Positions 28,313 to 31,077 of a stretch of 31,077 bases of DNA are shown piece by piece. This stretch comes from Hadesarchaea archaeon (GTDB lineage: Archaea > Hadarchaeota > Hadarchaeia > Hadarchaeales > Hadarchaeaceae). The notes beneath the pieces are model-generated. The model had not been told where the DNA came from. It ran no database searches and was given only the letters and a program-made list of their open reading frames with translations. Both the position numbers and the translations under genes were made by a program. The number at the start of each line of letters is the position of its first letter. The stretch's first letter is position 1. The stretch covers positions 1-31,077 of the forward strand of contig JAUWBP010000003.1 of assembly GCA_030601665.1 (NCBI GenBank), given 5' to 3'.

Positions 28313-31077
28313 ATGACGGTTGCCAGTCAGGAAATAAGAGCTTACTTCAATGAACTTGATCAGCAAATCGATGAGATTTACGAGATAGCCAAGAAGGCCC
28401 GGGCGTTGGGTTATGACCCAGAGCTGGAACTGGAAATCCCTCAGGCTGAAGACCTCGCCGCGAGGGTCGAGAAACTCGTTGGACCGCCCGGCGTAGCAGA
28501 GGCGATACATGAGTTCGAGAAGGCGATGCCGCGTGAGGAGCTGGCTTTAAAAATAGCCGAGATGATCGTCGATGGTCACTTTGGAGGATTTCAAGACCAG
28601 CAGGCGGCGGAGCAGGCAGTCCGGACGGCGCTCGCGATAATAACAGAGGGTATTGTGATAGCGCCGCTTGAGGGTATAACCCATGTTGAGATAAGGAAAA
28701 ATTTTGATGGCTCATCCTATCTCGCGCTTTACTTCGCCAGCCCGATTAGGTCGGCGGGAGGCACCGCAACTGCACTTGCCGTCCTCACTGGGGACTTCGT
28801 GCGGCGAAAGTTGTACTTGGGCCCTTACAAGCCGACCGATGACGAAATCGAGCGATTTGTGGAGGAGGTGGACCTCTATACCACAGATATCGCCCACCTC
28901 CAATACACTCCCCCATCCCCCGACGACATCCGAGCCGCTGTACGCAATATTCCCGTAGAGATTACAGGCGAACCTACTGAACGGGACATTTCAGTAACCG
29001 CCTATCGAGACCTAAAGCGGATAGGGCACAACCTCGTCCGAGGAGGGGCGATCTTGGCCTTGGTGGAGGGGGTCCTTCAGAAGGCGCCGAAGATAATGAA
29101 GTACGTGAGCAAGCTGAACATCGATGGCTGGGGCTGGCTTGCCGAGTCGATTTCCAAAGCACAGGCAAAGGAGGAGGCTGCACAGGCTTACCCGAAAGGG
29201 AGCAAGTATCTGAGTGAGGTGATTGCAGGCAGGCCCGTTTTTTCTCACCCGAGCCGGGAAGGAGGGTTCAGGCTTCGCTACGGGCGCGCAAGGAATACTG
29301 GCATAGCTGCGGTCGGCATCCACCCCGCGGCGATGACGATATGTGACGATTTCATAGCGATTGGGACTCAGCTCAAGATGGAGCGTCCAGGTAAAAGTGG
29401 TGCTGTGATGCCCGTGGACTCGATCGAAGGACCGATCGTCAAGCTCGACGACGGCTCGGTGGTTCAAGTGAATTCTGTCGAGCAAGCACTTGAGCTCAGG
29501 GACCGGGTCAGCGAGATCTTGTTGCTTGGGGACATCCTCATAGGTTTTGGCGAGTTTCTCGAGAACAACCACCCGCTCATGCCAGCCGGTTATTGCGAGG
29601 AGTGGTGGGCCCAAGAGGTCGAAAGGGCGCTGGAGGGGAAAAAATTCGACGCAGACTTATCTTCCTACCTTTCACCCCCCTTCTTGAAGCCCGCCCCATC
29701 CTTGGCGGTGGAATTATCTGAGAAATTCGAGGTCCCGCTTCACCCAGCGTACACATACCTTTTTCACGATATCAGCATCGAGGAGCTCCGAGAGCTGGGC
29801 AGTTGGCTGGTTGGAGGGGAGCCGGAGTTCGAGGATGGCAAACTTGAAGGACTTCGCTTAATTCTGAATCAAACACCCAAGCGAGTGCTTGAGGTCCTCG
29901 GGGTGCCGCATAGGGTCGAGGATGGACGCGTCTTAATTAAGAGTCATGTTTTCCCCCTCTGTAGGTGCTTGGGCTTGCTCGATGGACAGCGTTTGACAAG
30001 CAAGCGCCTCGAGGAGACGTTGCGCGCAAATCCATCTAAGGATGTTATGGAAATCGTTCAAGTCTTGGCTGGGTTTCCGGTGAAACGGAAAGCTCCAACC
30101 CGTATAGGATGTAGGATGGGCAGACCGGAGAAGGCAAACCCACGGTTGATGAAACCACCAGTGCACGTGCTTTTCCCCGTCAGCTTGCGCGGCGGGGCGA
30201 CGCGTAGTGTGTTAAAGGCAGCCGAAGGTGGAGAAATTTATGTAGAGCTGGCAAGGCTGGAGTGCCCGAAGTGCGGGACCGTTGGCTTCACTCGAAAATG
30301 CCCGAAGTGCGGGACGATCGCAAATTACACACGGGCATGCCCTCGTTGCAAGCGTCCGACAAAAGAGGAGCGTTGCCTCGCGTGTAACGTCCGCACAGGG
30401 TACTTCGACCAGCGGAAGGTCGAGCTGAAGCCACTTATCGATGAAGCATTGCAGCGGTTGCATGAGGAAGCGCCGCCGGAGGTCAAAGGTGTCAGGGGCA
30501 TGACGAGTGCCCATAAAATTCCCGAGCCCATCGAAAAAGGGATCCTGCGGGCGAAGCACCACATCTACGTATTCAAGGACGGAACGGTGCGATTCGATGC
30601 CACGGATGCCCCGCTCACCCACTTCAGGCCGCGGGAAGTAGGTACGTCCGTGGAACGGCTACGCGAATTGGGCTACGAGCGGGATTGCGAGGGGAAGCCG
30701 CTGGGGCGGGATGATCAGCTCGTTGAACTCAAGGTACAGGACATCATTCTCTCAAACACGTGCGCCGAGTACTTTCTCCGCGCGTCGAAGTTCGTCGACG
30801 AGCTGCTTCAGAAGTTCTATGGGTTGAAGCCGTACTACAACGCGAGCTGGCCCGCTGACTTGGCAGGGCACTTGGTCATCGGTTTAGCGCCGCATACATC
30901 GGTGGGCATTGTTGGCCGCGTCATCGGTTTCACCGACGCAAATGTCGGCTACGCGCACCCCTTCTTCCACTCGGCGAAGAGACGAGATGCAGACGGGGAT
31001 GAAGATGCGGTCATTCTTTTGCTCGATGCGCTACTCAACTTCAGCAGGCGCTTCCTGCCCTCGAGGCGTGGCGGGAT
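28313..31077 (+). CDS. polC: DNA polymerase D large subunit DP2, C-terminus outside window
   Basis: ATG 28313 begins MTVASQEIRAYFNELDQQID. The frame is open to the last base (921 complete codons), with no intein or frameshift. The N-terminal region includes ITHVEIRKNFDGSSYLALYF and SPIRSAGGTATALAVL, conserved in all DP2. A zinc-binding cluster of CPKCG repeats starts at C651 (CPKCG, CPKCG, CPRC, CLAC). The catalytic double-psi beta-barrel segment shows HSAKRRDADGDEDAV with the metal aspartates in D894-G-D896. DP2 is the polymerising subunit of replicative PolD, which works with DP1 and PCNA. About 200-300 C-terminal residues, including the PCNA-binding motif, lie outside the window. The gene follows the small ORF by ten bases. 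Confidence 0.95.
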   Translation, partial: MTVASQEIRAYFNELDQQIDEIYEIAKKARALGYDPELELEIPQAEDLAARVEKLVGPPGVAEAIHEFEKAMPREELALKIAEMIVDGHFGGFQDQQAAEQAVRTALAIITEGIVIAPLEGITHVEIRKNFDGSSYLALYFASPIRSAGGTATALAVLTGDFVRRKLYLGPYKPTDDEIERFVEEVDLYTTDIAHLQYTPPSPDDIRAAVRNIPVEITGEPTERDISVTAYRDLKRIGHNLVRGGAILALVEGVLQKAPKIMKYVSKLNIDGWGWLAESISKAQAKEEAAQAYPKGSKYLSEVIAGRPVFSHPSREGGFRLRYGRARNTGIAAVGIHPAAMTICDDFIAIGTQLKMERPGKSGAVMPVDSIEGPIVKLDDGSVVQVNSVEQALELRDRVSEILLLGDILIGFGEFLENNHPLMPAGYCEEWWAQEVERALEGKKFDADLSSYLSPPFLKPAPSLAVELSEKFEVPLHPAYTYLFHDISIEELRELGSWLVGGEPEFEDGKLEGLRLILNQTPKRVLEVLGVPHRVEDGRVLIKSHVFPLCRCLGLLDGQRLTSKRLEETLRANPSKDVMEIVQVLAGFPVKRKAPTRIGCRMGRPEKANPRLMKPPVHVLFPVSLRGGATRSVLKAAEGGEIYVELARLECPKCGTVGFTRKCPKCGTIANYTRACPRCKRPTKEERCLACNVRTGYFDQRKVELKPLIDEALQRLHEEAPPEVKGVRGMTSAHKIPEPIEKGILRAKHHIYVFKDGTVRFDATDAPLTHFRPREVGTSVERLRELGYERDCEGKPLGRDDQLVELKVQDIILSNTCAEYFLRASKFVDELLQKFYGLKPYYNASWPADLAGHLVIGLAPHTSVGIVGRVIGFTDANVGYAHPFFHSAKRRDADGDEDAVILLLDALLNFSRRFLPSRRGG

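Noticed and set aside
1..31077. tRNA genes
   Set aside because: I looked for T-arm motifs of the GGTTCRAAT type in all gaps and found none with an acceptor stem; similar strings fall inside coding genes.
1..31077. CRISPR arrays, insertion sequences, inteins
   Set aside because: No regularly spaced repeats, no transposase-like proteins, and the MCM and DP2 frames run through their catalytic motifs without an insertion.

Overview
This window is archaeal chromosome. The evidence is PolD-type polymerase genes (DP1 and DP2), MCM, GINS, Orc1/Cdc6, archaeal DnaG, Pelota, an archaeal TyrRS and an archaeal Ogg2-type glycosylase, with TATA-like boxes ahead of many genes and several GTG/TTG starts with Shine-Dalgarno (SD) sequences. 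PolD together with the gene order points to a euryarchaeal-type lineage, probably uncultivated (Hadarchaeota, MSBL1 or Thermococci relatives are candidates). That placement is inference, because no rRNA is present. I see no insertion sequence, CRISPR array, intein or convincing tRNA.

Layout. 1-747: 5' part of a secreted beta-propeller gene (minus). 816-4390: cysteine synthase, then a minus-strand set of FAD dehydrogenase, metallophosphoesterase and a small membrane protein. 4601-6498: minus-strand set of Pelota, a P-loop ATPase and a 32-residue ORF. 6554-8179: RimI acetyltransferase abutting DnaG tail to tail. 8472-10588: small membrane protein, YbjQ-like protein, a structured gap, TyrRS. 10868-13016: an unknown 190-residue protein, a PriS-like protein that has lost the primase catalytic residues, and Ogg2. 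13132-15321: radical SAM protein (minus), a 46-residue Cys-rich protein, an Hsp20-like protein. 15360-22297: amino-acid block with a dead thrB fragment, a COG3635 phosphoglycerate-mutase-like gene, ACT protein, hom, thrC, gdhA and glyA. 22298-31077: replication island with a candidate origin, then mcm, gins23, cdc6, DP1, a small ORF and DP2 (runs off the end).

Three observations stand out. First, at 15360-15511 there is a decayed N-terminus of homoserine kinase ThrB, directly upstream of a COG3635 gene and the ACT-hom-thrC cluster. This looks like a snapshot of non-orthologous replacement of homoserine kinase. Second, the 18-bp element AATACTTTCGGTGACCTC occurs exactly three times (4475, 11445, 22486). 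Two copies sit at almost the same distance (33-34 bp) from a TTAAAAAAT box and 72 bp from a start codon, one ahead of the PriS-like gene and one ahead of mcm, which suggests a shared replication-gene control element. Third, the 466-bp gap before mcm has two direct copies of TGTTTCCACT, which resemble the core of archaeal origin recognition boxes, beside an AT-rich stretch.

How the genes work together: the island encodes the helicase (MCM with GINS), the origin-binding loader (Orc1/Cdc6) and both subunits of replicative PolD in one tightly packed transcription direction. The thr block encodes homoserine dehydrogenase, a probable regulator, a candidate kinase and threonine synthase, followed by nitrogen and one-carbon enzymes (GDH, SHMT).
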